A DNA stretch of 64,000 bases from Prorocentrum cordatum. Taxonomy: Eukaryota > Sar > Dinophyceae > Prorocentrales > Prorocentraceae. Under the pieces are notes generated by a model that was not told the DNA's origin, ran no database searches, and saw only the letters and a list, made by a program, of their open reading frames with translations. Positions 50,598 to 61,879 of this stretch are shown one piece after another (positions within the stretch are counted from its first letter, which is position 1; every line of letters begins with the position of its first letter). The translations under genes and the position numbers were made by a program. The DNA is taken from the NCBI GenBank assembly GCA_963575745.1, contig CAUYUJ010017861.1:158178-222177 (forward strand), written 5' to 3'.

Positions 50598-51962
50598 AAG
50601 CCGCCCACCCTGCAAAGACTGCTCCGGGACTCCCCGCCACGCCCTCACCGTGATCCCCACCAAGCTCCCACCACGCCTGATCGCTTGCCTCCTAGTACCT
50701 ATGCGTCAGCTTTTAGACGCCACCCGCCCTGCAAAAACTGCTCCGGGACTCCTCACCACGCCTGACATCGCTGCCTCCTGGAACTCCTGTGCTTCAGTTC
50801 TTTGAAGCCACCCATCCTACAAAAACTGCTCCGGGACTCCCCACCACGCCTGTCGGGGACCCCCCACCACGCCTGACGCCGCCTGCCTCGTGGAACCCCT
50901 ATACATCAGTTCTTAGAAGCCACCCACTTTGCAAAAGCTGCTCCAGGACCCCGCACCACGCCTGACACCGCCTGCATCCTGGAACTCCTATGCTTCAGTT
51001 TTTAGAAGCCACCCACCCTGCAATAGTGCTCCAAGACCCCCCACCACGCCTGACACCGCCTGCCTCTTGGAACACCTATGCATCAGTTCTGGGAGGCCAC
51101 CCACCCTGCAAAAACTGCTCCGGGACCCCCTACCACGCCTGTCCGGGACCCCCCACCACGCCTGACAATGCCTGCCTCGTGGAACCCCTATGCATCAGTT
51201 CTTAGACGCCACCCACCCTGCAAAAACTACTCTGGGATCTCCCACCGCGCCTGACACCGCCTGCCTCCTGGAGCTCCTATGCATCAGTTCTTAGAGGCCA
51301 CCCACCCTGCAAAAACTGCTCCGGGACACCCCGCCAGGTCTCCTCCGGGACCCCCAGCTCCCACCACGCCTGACACCGCTTGCTTCCTGGAGGTCCAGTG
51401 CATCAGTTCTAAGAAGCCACCCACCCTGCAAAAACTGCTCCGGGACCGCCCACCAGGCCCCCACCACGCCTGTCCGGGACCCCCCACCACGCCTGACACT
51501 GCCTGCCTCCTGGAACCCCTATGCATCAGTTTTTAGACGCCACCCACCCTGCAGCAAAAACTACTCTGGGATCTCCCACTACGCCTGACACCGCCTGCCT
51601 CCTGGAGCTCCTATGCATCAGTTCTTAGAGGCCACCCACCCTGCAAAAACTGCTCCAGGACACCCCGCCCGGCCTCCTCCGGGACCCCCAGCTCCCACCA
51701 CGCCTGACACCGCTTGCCTCCTGGAGCTCCTGTGCATCAGTTCTAAGAAGCCACCCACCCTGCAAAAACTGCTCCGGGACCGCCCCCCAGCTCCCACCAC
51801 GCCTGACACCGCCTGCTTCCTGGAACTCCTATGCATCAGATCTGAGAAGCCACCCACCCTGCAAAAACTGCTCCGAGATTCCCCACCACGCTCCCACCAC
51901 GCCAGACACCGCCTGCCTCCTGGAACTCCTATGCATCAGTTCTTAGAAGCCACCCACCCTTG
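50598..51962 (+). repeat. Satellite D array (same family as satellite B), about 13-14 units
   Basis: Units read CACCCACCCTGCAAAAACTG, CTCCGGGACCCCCCACCACG, CCTGACACCGCCTGCCTCC, TGGAACTCCTATGCATCAG, TTCTTAGAAGC. Compared with B they carry CACCCACC for CACTCACC and CCTCCTGGAACTCC for CTTTTGGAACACC, so B and D have homogenised separately. Confidence 0.92.
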
Positions 51963-52033
51963 AAAAAAATACGCTACCGAGGAACCCCACATACTTAATT
52001 TAAATCTTATGTGTTTGCTTATGTATATAATAC

Positions 52034-52064
<31 letters not shown>

Positions 52065-52079
52065 ATCCTGCGTTCTGGG
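51963..52079. other. AT-rich junction with (TA)n between satellites D and E90
   Basis: Includes AATTTAAATC and (AT)n from about 52032 to 52059; the only clearly AT-rich stretch in this part. Confidence 0.8.
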
Positions 52080-53542
52080 CCCTCGTCGCGAATGTTCCCT
52101 GCTAGGCTTTGCGCCAGTGTCGTGGATAGCGGCCGAGCTGAGAGACCACCCCCTGCGCACCTCGTGTGGTGTCGAGAAAAGTGCCACGCCTGCTAGGCTT
52201 TGTCGAGAAAGTGCGACGCCTGCTAACCTTTGCGCCAGTGTCGTGGATAGCGGCCGAGCTGAGAGACCACCCCCTGCGCACCCCCTGTGGTGTCGAGAAA
52301 GTGCCACGCCTGCTAGCCTTTTGCGCCAGTGTCGTGGATAGGGACCGCGGTGAGAGACCACCCCCTGCGCACCCCCCGTTCTGTCGCGAAAGTGCCACGC
52401 CTGCTAGGCTTTGCGCCAGTGTCGTGGATAGCGGCCGAGCTGAGAGACCACCCCCCGCGCACCCCCTGTGGTGTCGAGAAAGTGCCACGCCTGCTAGGCT
52501 TTGCGACAGTGTCGTGGATAGCGGCCGAGCTGAGAGACCACCCCCTGCGCACCCCCTGTGGTGTCGAGAAAATGCTACGCCTACTAGGCTTTGCGCCAGT
52601 GTCGTGGCGGCCGAGCTGAGAGACCACCCCCTGCCCACCCACTTTGGTGTCGAGAAAGTGCCACGCCTGCTAGGCTTTGCGCCAGTGTCGTGGATAGCGG
52701 CAGGGGCGAGCTGAGAGCCCACCCCCCGGCCGCACCCCCCAGATATTGGTGTCGAGAATGTGATGTCTCAGCCACGCCTGCTAGGCTTTGCGACAGTGTC
52801 GTGGATAGCGGCCGCGCTGGGAGACCACCCCCTGCGCACTCCCTATGGTGTCCAACAAATGCCACGCCTGCTAGGTTTTTCGAGAGTGTCGTGGATAGCG
52901 GCCGCGCTGAGAGACCAACCCCCGCGCACCCCCCAATGGTGCCCAGAAAGTGCCATGCCTGCTAGGCTTTGTGACAGTGTCGCGGATAGCGGCCGCGCTG
53001 AGAGACCACCCCCTGCGCACTATTCCCCGTGTGGGGTCGATAAAGTGGCAAGCCTGCTATCGTTGCCGACAGTGTCGTTGGATTAGCGGCCGAACTGAAG
53101 AGACCACCCCCTGGCGCATTTCCCTGTGTGTTAGGAAAGTGCCACGCCCTGCTAGGCTCTGCGCCCGTTTCGTGGATAGCGAACCGAGCTGAGAGACCAC
53201 CCCCTGCGCACCCCCTGTGGTGTCGAGAAAGTGCCACGCCTGCTAGGCTTTTGCGCCAGTGTCGTGGATAGCGGCCGAGCTGAGAGGCCGCCCCCTGCGC
53301 ACCCCCTGTGGTGTCGAGAAAGTGCCACGCCTGCTAGGCTTTGCGCCAGTGTCGTGGATAGTGGCCGAGCTGAGAGACCACCCCCTGCGCACCCCCTGTG
53401 GTGTCGCGAAAGTGCCACGCCTGCTAGCCTTTGCGCCAGTGTCGTGGATAGCGACCGGCTCTAGAAAAAAAATAAAGAAAAAAAAAAAAAAAAAGAAAAA
53501 AAAAAGTAAAAGAAAAAAAAAAAAAAAAAAAAAAAGCAAAAG

Positions 53543-53592
<50 letters not shown>

Positions 53593-55175
53593 CCACCCTG
53601 CCCACCCCTGTGGTGTCGAGAAAAGTTGCCAGGGGACGCATGCTAGAGCTTTGCGACAGTGTCCGTGGATAGCGACCGGGCCTGAGAGACCCACCCACTG
53701 CGCACACCCCCCTGTGTTGTCGAGAAAAGTGCCACGCCTGCAGGTTTGCGCCAGTGTCGTGGATAGCGGCCGCGGTGGGATGAGACCACCTCCTGCGCCA
53801 CCCCGTGTGTGTCCGAGAACAGTGCCACGCCTGCTAGGCTTTGCGCCAGTGTCGTGGATAGCGGCCGAGCTGAGAGACCACCCCCTGCGCACCCCCTGTG
53901 GTGCCGAGAAAGTGCCACGCATGCTGGGCTTTGCGACCGTGTCGTGGATAGCGACCGAGCTGAGAGACCACCCCCTGCGCACCCCCTGTGGTGTCGAGAA
54001 AGTGCCACGCTTGCTAGGTTTGCGCCAATGTCGTGGATAGCGGCCGAGCTGAGAAACCACACCCTGCGCACCCCGTGTGGTGTCGAGAAAGTGCCACGCC
54101 TGCTAGGCTTTGCGCCAGTGTCGTGGATAGCGGCCGAGCTGAGAGACCACCCCCTGCGCACCCCCTGTGGTGTCGCGAAAGTGCCATGCCTGCTAGGTTT
54201 TGCGACAGTGTCGTGGATAGCGGCCGAGCTGAGAGACCACCCCCTGCGCACCCCCTGTGGTGTCGAGAAAGTGCCACGCCTGCTAGGCGTTGCGCCAGTG
54301 TCGTGGATAGCGGCCGAGCTGAGAGACCACCCCCTCCGCACCCCCTGTGGTGTCGAGAAAGTGCCACGGCTGCTAGGCTTTGCGCCAGTGTCGTGGATAG
54401 CGGCCGAGCTGAGAGACCACCCCCTGCGCACCCCCTGTTGTGTCGAGAAAGTGCCACGTCTGCTAGGCTTTGCGCCAGTGTCGTGGATAGCGGCCGAGCT
54501 GAGAGACCACCCCCTGCCCACCCCCTTTGGTGTCGAGAAAATGCCACGCCTGCTAGGCTTTGCGCCAGTGTCGTGGATAGGGACCGCGGTGAGAGACCAC
54601 CCCCTGCGCACCCCCTGTGGTGTCGAGTAAGTGCCACGACTGCAGCCTTTTGCCCTCTCGCCTGGTGGATAGCGGCAGAGCTGAGAGACCCCCCTCGCAC
54701 CCCCTGTTGTGTCGAGAAATGTGCCACGCCTGCTAACTTTGCGACAGTGTCGTGGATAGCGGACTGAGCTGGAGAGACCACACCTGCCCACCCCCTTTGG
54801 TGTCGAGAAAGTGCCACGCCTGCTAGGCTTTGCGCCAGTGTCGTGGATAGGGACCGTGGTGAGAGACCACCCCCTGCGCACCCCCTGTGGTGTCGAGAAA
54901 GCGCCACGCCTGCTAGGCTTTGCGCCAGTGTCGTGGATAGCGGCCGAGCTGAGAGACCACCCCCTGCGCACCCCCTGTGGTGTCGAGAAAGTGCCACGCC
55001 TGCTAGGCTTTGCGCCAGTGTCGTGGATAGCGGCCGAGCTGAGAGACCACCCCCTGCCCACCCCCGTTGGTGTCGAGATAGTGCCACGCCTGCTAGGCTT
55101 TGCGCCAGTGTCGTGGATAGCGGCCGAACTGAGAGACCAACCCCTGCGCACCCCCTGTGGTGTCGAGAAAGTGCC
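52080..55175 (+). repeat. Satellite E90: 90-bp tandem repeat, about 32 units
   Basis: The unit counts to exactly 90 bp: GTGCCACGCCTGCTAGGCTT, TGCGCCAGTGTCGTGGATAG, CGGCCGAGCTGAGAGACCAC, CCCCTGCGCACCCCCTGTGG, TGTCGAGAAA. Many neighbouring units are almost identical (53820-54600, 54800-55175). Units at 52720-53160 are more divergent. Because 90 is divisible by three, frames stay open over long distances on both strands; the resulting ORFs are not genes. Confidence 0.95.
53460..53590 (+). repeat. A-rich interruption of satellite E90
   Basis: About 130 bp consisting almost only of A with scattered G, C and T. It replaces the end of one unit after GATAGCGACCGGCTCTAG, and damaged units follow (53590-53820). 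It could be an old poly(A) or a locally expanded A run. Confidence 0.9.
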
Positions 55176-55310
55176 ACGAGCTGTGCTGTGCTGTGCTGAG
55201 CTGAGCCGTGCTGGGCTGTGCTGAGCTGTGTGCTGAGCTGAGCTGAGCTGTGTGCTGTGCTGAGCTGAGCTGAGCTGAGCCGTGCTGTGCTGAGCTGTAC
55301 GAAGAGTGAG
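55176..55310 (+). repeat. GCTGT/GCTGA pentamer repeat
   Basis: About 120 bp of GCTGTGCTGAGCTGAGC-type pentamers directly after the last E90 unit. From 55311 to 55419 nothing is recognised. Confidence 0.9.
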
Positions 55311-55419
55311 GTGTGTGTCGCGGGTGCGGCGCGGCAGGGAAGAAAACCAGAACCCCACGAAGCATGTGGGGAACTATTCCGGGGCCCCCCACTAGGCTCC
55401 CACCACTGCCTGTATCCTT

Positions 55420-56160
55420 TCAACACGCCCGCTTTGCTCGCGTTCTTGCTTCCCGCCCCCTCGCCTTCCTGAGCACTCCGAGACTTTCGCCTCGCGCGAT
55501 CTTCTTAGTTTTCATTGCGAAATCATGCGACCGGTCTGCCGCGCGCTTCCGGCCGCGCTCCTGGTCTGCGTCGCAGTTGTTGCAGCGCTGTGTCCCGTTC
55601 GGTCTCCGCGTCGTCCGCCGTGACAACCACGCGCTGAACCTCGCTCTCTCGAGGCAATTTTGACACTGCACGCGCTTCCAATATCCCCGCTGCGTTCTCG
55701 CTCCCTTCGCGCATTCTTCGCGCTTGCGATGCTTGTCGGCGACGTTCTTCCACGTCCGCCCAGAGAATGCGGCCTCCACCCTTTCCTGGCCGCGCGCCGT
55801 GCACGTCTTCGCCTCCTTCCGTTTGTCCCTGTCGGTCGCGGCCCGCTCGACGCACTCGATGCACTCTCGCGGCCTGGGCCTCTCTTCCCACATGGGGTCG
55901 GAATGCAAGTCCCGCGGCTTCTCCAGGCAACATCTCGAACACTTTTTCCGTTCCACCACTCCCGCCCGGCGCTTCTGCTCCTTGTTCTCTGTCCACTTGC
56001 ACTTGTCGCACGCGCGCGCCTCGTCATCGAAGTCGCGCTTCGCAAAACGGGTGTCGAGTTTCGCTTCTTTGCAGCGGCCGCGCGTGAGGTGCTTCTTCAG
56101 CTCTTCGCACTCTGCGCACATCCCCTCTCTACAACGGCTGTTCCCTGCCAGCTCCCACTG
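55420..56160 (-). CDS. Cysteine-rich protein with repeated Stc1-like zinc modules
   Basis: ATG at 56121 gives 233 codons to a stop at 55420. The frame is also open upstream to about 56160 (LHQWELAGNSRCREG), so the true start may be earlier, close to the (CT)n tract. Cys pairs recur: MCAECEELKKHL with a later Cys, ACDKCKWTENKEQKR, KKCSRCCLEKPRDLHSD with ECIECVE, and VQCQNCLERARFSAW with QRCNNCD. The pattern C-x2-C...(W)...R-x-C-x2-C fits Stc1-type zinc-binding modules, at least two of them complete. The rest is basic (Arg/Lys). Stc1 in fission yeast links RNAi to chromatin; in dinoflagellates related multi-module proteins are, from memory, common and uncharacterised. No frameshift seen. No leader relict upstream. 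Confidence 0.6.
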   Translation of the reverse strand, partial: QWELAGNSRCREGMCAECEELKKHLTRGRCKEAKLDTRFAKRDFDDEARACDKCKWTENKEQKRRAGVVERKKCSRCCLEKPRDLHSDPMWEERPRPRECIECVERAATDRDKRKEAKTCTARGQERVEAAFSGRTWKNVADKHRKREECAKGARTQRGYWKRVQCQNCLERARFSAWLSRRTTRRPNGTQRCNNCDADQERGRKRAADRSHDFAMKTKKIARGESLGVLRKARGREARTRAKRAC

Positions 56161-56167
56161 ATGCAGC

Positions 56168-56171
56168 GCGA

Positions 56172-56238
<67 letters not shown>
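56168..56238 (+). repeat. (CT)n tract at the 5' boundary of LINE D copy 1
   Basis: About 70 bp of (CT)n with a few CC interruptions. LINE D sequence begins directly after it. Confidence 0.93.
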
Positions 56239-56239
<1 letters not shown>

Positions 56240-56282
56240 CAGCACGTGGCTCGCCCGAACTAAAGGAGCAGCCAAATGCACT

Positions 56283-58280
56283 GCCTGGCAGCTGGCGCTC
56301 CTCTTGAACTACCTCTCGGGCGGGGATCACACCCAACAGCGACGATCCCGATCAAACACGTCGGCAGACCCCAGCCCCATCTGCCGCTACTGCGACGAGG
56401 AAGAGGAAACTCAGGAGCACACTGTCCGCGACTGCAAGTGCTGGGCCCGAGAAAGACCCCCTCTCACCACCCTCATCAGTGACGACCAGTGGGCCCGTCT
56501 TCCGCCGCACACAAGACACTGCGGGCTCTTCGACGAAGACCCAGCCCTCCTCGACCTGCAGGCCGACCTCGCGAGGGACCCGCTGCCACAGCCCATGCCG
56601 CGGCCCCCCCTGAGGGAGATCCTGCGGCTTCAGCCCAGGACTCCTACACCACCTACCTTGACCACGACACTGGTTGGACATGGGTCTACGCTGCCACGGA
56701 CGGTGAATGCACCAACCAAGCCATCCCATTGCTAGCACGAGCGGGCTACGGCGTCTACTACGGCATCGACCACCGCATGAACTACAGTGCACGCGTTCAC
56801 GGCCTAACGCAGAACGCCCAGGTTGCGGAGACCCTCGCCATTGTCCACCTTACGGCATGTGCCGAACGGCCCGTGCACGTTTTCGTGGACAACCAGGCGG
56901 TGGTCGATGGTTTCCAAAGCATCATCGACGGACATCCAGCGCCGCAGGGCACGCACGCGGAGCTCTGGGAAAAGATCCACAGATGTGTTATGGCCAAGCC
57001 CAACATGTTTCGCGTCGAAAAAATCGCCAGCCACCTGGGAGACCTGGGCATCGACCTTGGGCTCATCGGGCCCATTGCGGAGGAGTTCAACCGTCAGGCC
57101 GACGCCCTTGCCACAACGGCGGCACGCACTCACAACCTTCCTGACGACATTGTTGAGGCTGCCAAAACACGACATCGCCAAGCGACCGTGCTTCATGGGG
57201 TCGCTGTCGCTATCTACGAGCGCAGACACCGTACTCTGCCGCTCCCACACCGCAGGGCTGGGTTTACAGCTGCGGAACTCAGCAAAATGGAACCAAACCC
57301 CCTGCTGTCGGACCAGGCACCACCCGCGGCTGGACCATTCATCCCGCAGACCCGGATGAGCTCTGGGCCGAGGCCCAACGGGCGATGCTCGATGAACAGG
57401 AGGACGACCCGTTCGGCTTCGGCGGGGGATTGGACTTCTTGGACGACGGCCCAGCCAGCGCCAACCCTGCCCCGTCGGGCAACCTCTCGACGCCCACCGC
57501 GACTCCGCCACCGAGAGCGACATCGCACCCACATGATGATGTCGCTCACCGTCAAGACGCCGACGATGACCTGGTTGATCCCCTCGGACTGAGTGGCAGC
57601 ATTGACGACGCCCCGCCGACACCCCACGCTGCCGACGATGCCGCCCCATCGAGACGCCACCCGACCACGCGGCCGACCTCCGAGCCCTCGCACGGCATCA
57701 TGATTGGTCCTACCGTGCCACCCACTCCGTCCCCCCACCAGCGCCAGCCCGCGGGGGCGGCTCCAGCCCCCCGCAGGGCACCGAGCCAGTCAGGCCGTCG
57801 CACCCCGTCCACGCTTTCACTGTTGCTGGGCGCGAGGATGCGGCTCTTCCGACCTCACGGGGCGTGGCCCTAGCGGCTCCAGCCCTGGGACCGCGTGTTA
57901 CCCTCCAGTCGCCTCTCAAGGGTGACGGCCGCCAGCACACGGAGCGCCGTACTGCGCTAGTCCACCACCTGGCCAGGCGCACCGATGACCTCGCCCCTGC
58001 CACGAGGCCCGCGGCCGCAGGCACTGAGCAGCCGCCCCTCACCGACCGCGAAACCGAGCTGTCCCAGTCTATGGCCGCTCTCCAGCAGAGGTGTGCTGCT
58101 CTCGCCGCCGACCTTGCCGCTGCTCAAGCCCGTCGAGGCCCTCTGCTCCAGCGCCTCCACCGCGCCGGGCGTGCCTTCGCCGAGCTGCTTACGCCCTCGC
58201 CCGATGGTGCTGCGCCGCCACTCACCATCCAAGCTATGCTGTCATCGCTCCGCGGCGCTCCGCCTGGTGCCCCGCGCTAA
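56283..58280 (+). pseudogene. LINE D copy 1: zinc finger, RNase H and C-terminal region
   Basis: After the zinc finger a frame change precedes RNase H: WVYAATDGECTNQAIP (Asp), QVAETLAIVHL (Glu), VHVFVDNQAVVDGFQ (Asp) and EEFNRQADALATTA (Asn/Asp). Frame is lost again at about 57347 (one A missing compared with copy 2) and about 57770 (one C missing), then regained to the stop at 58280 (SLRGAPPGAPR). The C-terminal part is Pro/Ala/Asp-rich (DDPFGFGGGLDFLDDG) and ends in a helical stretch (LTDRETELSQSMAALQQRCA). Confidence 0.8.
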
Positions 58281-58672
58281 TTTCCTCCTTTCTGCCTGCC
58301 CGTGTGTACGCGTGGCTCCGCGTCCACGGTGTCAGGGCGTGGGGGCGGGGGGTGCCCCGTCCCTGCGCGCCGCTTTGCGGCCAAGCGCCCAACTGGCGGT
58401 CTGCCAAGCCGCCTAGCCACGTGTCAGCACGTCGCCTTTCTTGTTGGGGCCTTCTTCGTCACGCGGTCTGACACGTGAGATCTTCACCGTCTGTCCGCCG
58501 TCTGTAGCGTCTGTCGCATTGCGCCGGGGGAGGGGGTTTGTTGCCCGCCCTCGTATCTTAAGGCTGCACCGCCGCAAATAGTGTTTGGCGAGTTGTCGCA
58601 CCGCAGTGCGCCTCGCGGACGGACCCTGGTCCGCCTACTTGTCCGATCTCTCTCTCTCTCTCTCTCTCTCAA
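58281..58672 (+). other. LINE D 3' UTR and (CT)n tail, copy 1
   Basis: The ~370-bp UTR is almost identical to 63516-63880: GGCGTGGGGGCGGGGGGTGC, CACGTGTCAGCACGTCGCC, AGTGTTTGGCGAGTTGTCGC, GTCCGATCTCTCTC. The tail has about 11-12 CT units. Copy 2 starts at the next base. Confidence 0.85.
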
Positions 58673-59720
58673 CCAAGCGGCGCGATCCCTTGTCACCGAC
58701 TTCTGCTATCTGCGTGACTTGCCAGCGAAGTCCCATGTTGGCCTGCAGGTCACTCTCGACCTTAGCCGCCTCGACCATACGGCCCCACGCCTTCTAGCCC
58801 CCACGCCTTACCCTCCTAACGACGGAGCTCATGAGGACCACGAACTTCAGGCATTAGGGACCCTCATCGCAGGACGATACCACGACCGCATGGAGCAGGC
58901 TGACACACGCGACGATGTGGAACGCATGTTCGCCCTGCAAACGAGGCCAGCCATGAGTACCATCTCACCCGTCTGCGCGACCTGCCACCTCCACCGCCAG
59001 ACCACCCAAAAAAGAAGCCCCCCACCATGCACGGGCTCACACCCACGTTCGAGGAGCGACCCGCTGTCCCCCGCGCCTTTCCCACCTACGGAGCTTCCAC
59101 GATACACATGAACCGCCTTCGCAAGCTCCATCGGCAACTTTGCGAGCTTCGCTTCATCGGACAGCACCATCATATCGACTGCCGTGCTATCCCGCCGTAC
59201 CTGGCGCAGCGCATCGACTGCGCGTGGACCGCGGCCCGCCTTCTCTGCCACAAGCTGCGCCCCACGGCCCTCCTGGCCTTTCCCGAGGCCTGGACCCCCG
59301 ACGTGCCAGCACCACGCGGAGAGCACCTGGACCGTCTGATCCAAAACCTTGACTCAGAGCTGGCGCGACGTGCAAACCGAGCCAAAGCTGAACGCATCAA
59401 GATTTGGGCTGAGGGTGTTCGCGAGCCAAGCGGGCGAAAGGCGGCCATATACGCACGGGCTGCCGACTGCTCGCCCACGGCGTATCTCCGCACGCCTACC
59501 ACTCCCGACGATGCACAGCTCCACTGCGACACCACCGCCTTCAACCCTGACCAAACTTGCACGGACGATAGTGATGCCGACACCGACGCCGGCGGCTTCA
59601 GCCCCAGCGACGGTAGTTCGCTCGACACGGACAACGACGAAGGCCACACTCGTGACCCACCACCTGCCCAGGTTCCCGACGCCCTCCCCGCCAACGCCAT
59701 TGTTGCCAACACCAAAGACA
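58673..59720 (+). pseudogene. LINE D copy 2: endonuclease C-terminus and EN-RT linker
   Basis: SLVTDFCYLRDLPAKSHVGL carries the terminal Ser-His pair of LINE endonucleases. After a frame change near 59030 the linker continues (MNRLRKLHRQLCELRFIGQH, AWTAARLLCHKLRPTALLAF) and ends in a disordered acidic stretch (DDSDADTDAGGFSPSDGSSL) at about 59720. The catalytic N-terminal part of EN is missing. Confidence 0.65.
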
Positions 59721-61525
59721 TGCTTTAAGCTCATGGTCGACACCTGGGAGCCCATCTTGGGCAGGTACCGCGCTCGCGCAGGCCATGATGCCGAAGCTAT
59801 GCCGACGTGGGCAGACTTCTACGACGAGTACCGACAAGAGCTGCCTACGCCATCACCAGCAGCCCCTTTCCACCTCACCGACGACCAACTCATCCACTTC
59901 ATTCGCACCCGTTCACCGCGCCGCGCGGGGGGACTCGACGGCTGGACAACTAAGGAGGCTAAGGAGTTACCCGACGACATCCTTCGCCTCTTCGCCAGCG
60001 TCTTACGTGCTATGCAACGCACTGGCACCATCCCCGAGCCCCTCCTACACGTGCCAAACCCGTGCCTCCGAAAAGGCCGAGGGGAACTCCCGACGGACCA
60101 ACGACTTCTCTCGGTTCTTTCCGTTTGGATGTACGCGTGGGAAGCGCCAGCCTACCGTAGCCTCACGACCTGGCGGCAAGGATGGACCCATGCCACGAGC
60201 TTCGGCGCGGTTCCCAAAGCCACCATTGGGGATGTCAGCACCTCTCTCGCCCTGCGCATCGAACACGCCAGGGCTTTACTCCTCCCCTTAGCTGGAGCTG
60301 CCCTTGACCGACAGAAGTGCTTCGACTACCTCGTCACGGACATCTGCCTTAACCTTGCGCTGCACGCGGGGTGCCCTCAAGACATCGTTACTGTCCGCCG
60401 AAATTTCTACAGACACCACAAACGCTACATCCGCAAGAACGGAGCGTACTCTAAGGACTTGGCCAGGACTAACGGTCACCTCCAGGGAAGCTCGTGGTCC
60501 CTGGACGACATCAAGCTGCTCATGTGCGTGTGACAAAGAGGCAGCATCGATACGTTCCTCGATCACTCAGCACTACCTTTGTTGACGACAGCAACTCCAC
60601 TACCCACACCGCGTCTGAGCTGCAGAAATCTCTTGACGAAACCGCCAAGTTTGATCGATTCTCAGGTCAACGCATTGACCCTGGTAAAGTGGCAGGGTGG
60701 GCGCTCACCGACGAGCTTCACGCCGCCGTTACCCAGCTCACACTGGCGGAGCGCCCCCTACGTGTGGTCGATTCCTTCAAGCTCGTCGGGAGTTACATCA
60801 ACGCAGAGGCAGCGCCGGCTCCAGCCGCGCTTAACCTCACGGCCACCGCAGACGCCCGTGTACAGAGGGCGACTATCCGCCTGCCGCGCATTGGCAAGCT
60901 CCCATCGCCGATGCTTATCAAGGCGCGGCACGCCCGTTCCCTGGCTGCCAGCGTCTGCACCACGGGCACCGACATTCAAGCACCATCAGGCCCAGCCAAA
61001 ACTGCCTACAACCACGCCCTCAAGGCGGCTATCCGCCCCACGGGGAACAAGTGGGTCGAGTTCTGGACTCTCATGGCCGTGTGCGTCCCAGGACACGCCC
61101 TGGAGATCGACGCCATCACGCAGCGTGAAGCTTTCCTGTGCCTGCGGCGACAGGTTAACCGCGACGTTACACTCTGCGGGCTCGCCAGAGACCTCCAACA
61201 CCACGTCCAGACCCTGTGTGGTGGATGACCCGTCGGACGACTCGTCCAGTCGCTCCAGCAGCTCCGATGGACCTGGCCCACATTTGGCATCATGTACGAC
61301 GACTGGGGCTGCCAGATCAGCTGGCTGAATTTACCCCAAAACGCCTTCCTTCACATGCTGCGGGCCTCACAACGCAGGGCTTTTCTGCGGAGGATCAAGC
61401 CACGGCGACACGACCTTGGCTACCTAGCCTCTGTCAGACAGGGCCTTGACCTCTTCGCCAGCACGTGGCTCGCCCGAACTAAAGGAGCAGCCAAATGCAC
61501 TGCCTGGCAGCTGCGCTCCTCCTGA
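59721..61525 (+). pseudogene. LINE D copy 2: reverse transcriptase
   Basis: Frame from about 59722: CFKLMVDTWEPILGRYR, RRAGGLDGWTTKEAKELPDD, GELPTDQRLLSVLSVW (fingers), GAALDRQKCFDYLV (motif A), LARTNGHLQGSSWSLDD (motif B). Frameshift between about 60500 and 60533. Then STTFVDDSNSTTHT (motif C, FVDD), VDSFKLVGSYINAEA (motif D/E). In-frame TGA at 61226-61228; the same frame continues IMYDDWGCQISWLN and LARTKGAAKCTAWQL to 61525. The following zinc finger is garbled relative to copy 1. The catalytic aspartates are preserved but the frame is broken twice. Confidence 0.82.
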
Positions 61526-61879
61526 ACTACCTGTCGTGCTGGATCACCAACCCAACGCGACGTCGAATGCAAACACAGTCGGGCAGAACCCCAGCCCCAT
61601 CTGTGCCTAGCTGCCGACGAGGAAAGTCTGTGACTCAGGAGCACACACTTCCGCGACTTGCAATGCTGGGCCCCGAGAAATACTCCCTCCTCACCCCCTC
61701 ATCAGTGACGACGCATGGCCCGCACAGGCGAGCACACAGAACACTGCGGGCATGTGACTTGCGACCGAAAGACCCAGCCCTCCTCGACCCGCAGCCCGAC
61801 CTCGCGAGGGACCCCGCTGCCACTGCCCATGCCCGCGGCCCCCCCCTGGGGAGATCCTGCGGCTTCAGGCCCAGGACCC

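Larger units (their letters stand above)
56239..58672 (+). mobile_element. LINE D copy 1, 5'-truncated, with (CT)n tail
   Basis: Begins in the RT C-terminal region (CAGCACGTGGCTCGCCCG; protein LARTKGAAKCTAWQL), matching copy 2 from about 61460. Contains the zf-RVT (CRYCDEEEETQEHTVRDC), RNase H, a Pro-rich C-terminal region, a 3' UTR (58281-58649) and (CT)n (58650-58672). About 2 kb aligns with copy 2 at very high identity by eye. Confidence 0.88.

Noticed and set aside
53643-55358. 571-codon minus-strand ORF with 30-residue repeats
   Set aside because: The 90-bp satellite unit is a multiple of three; overlapping ORFs of similar length exist on the other strand, and no domain is present.
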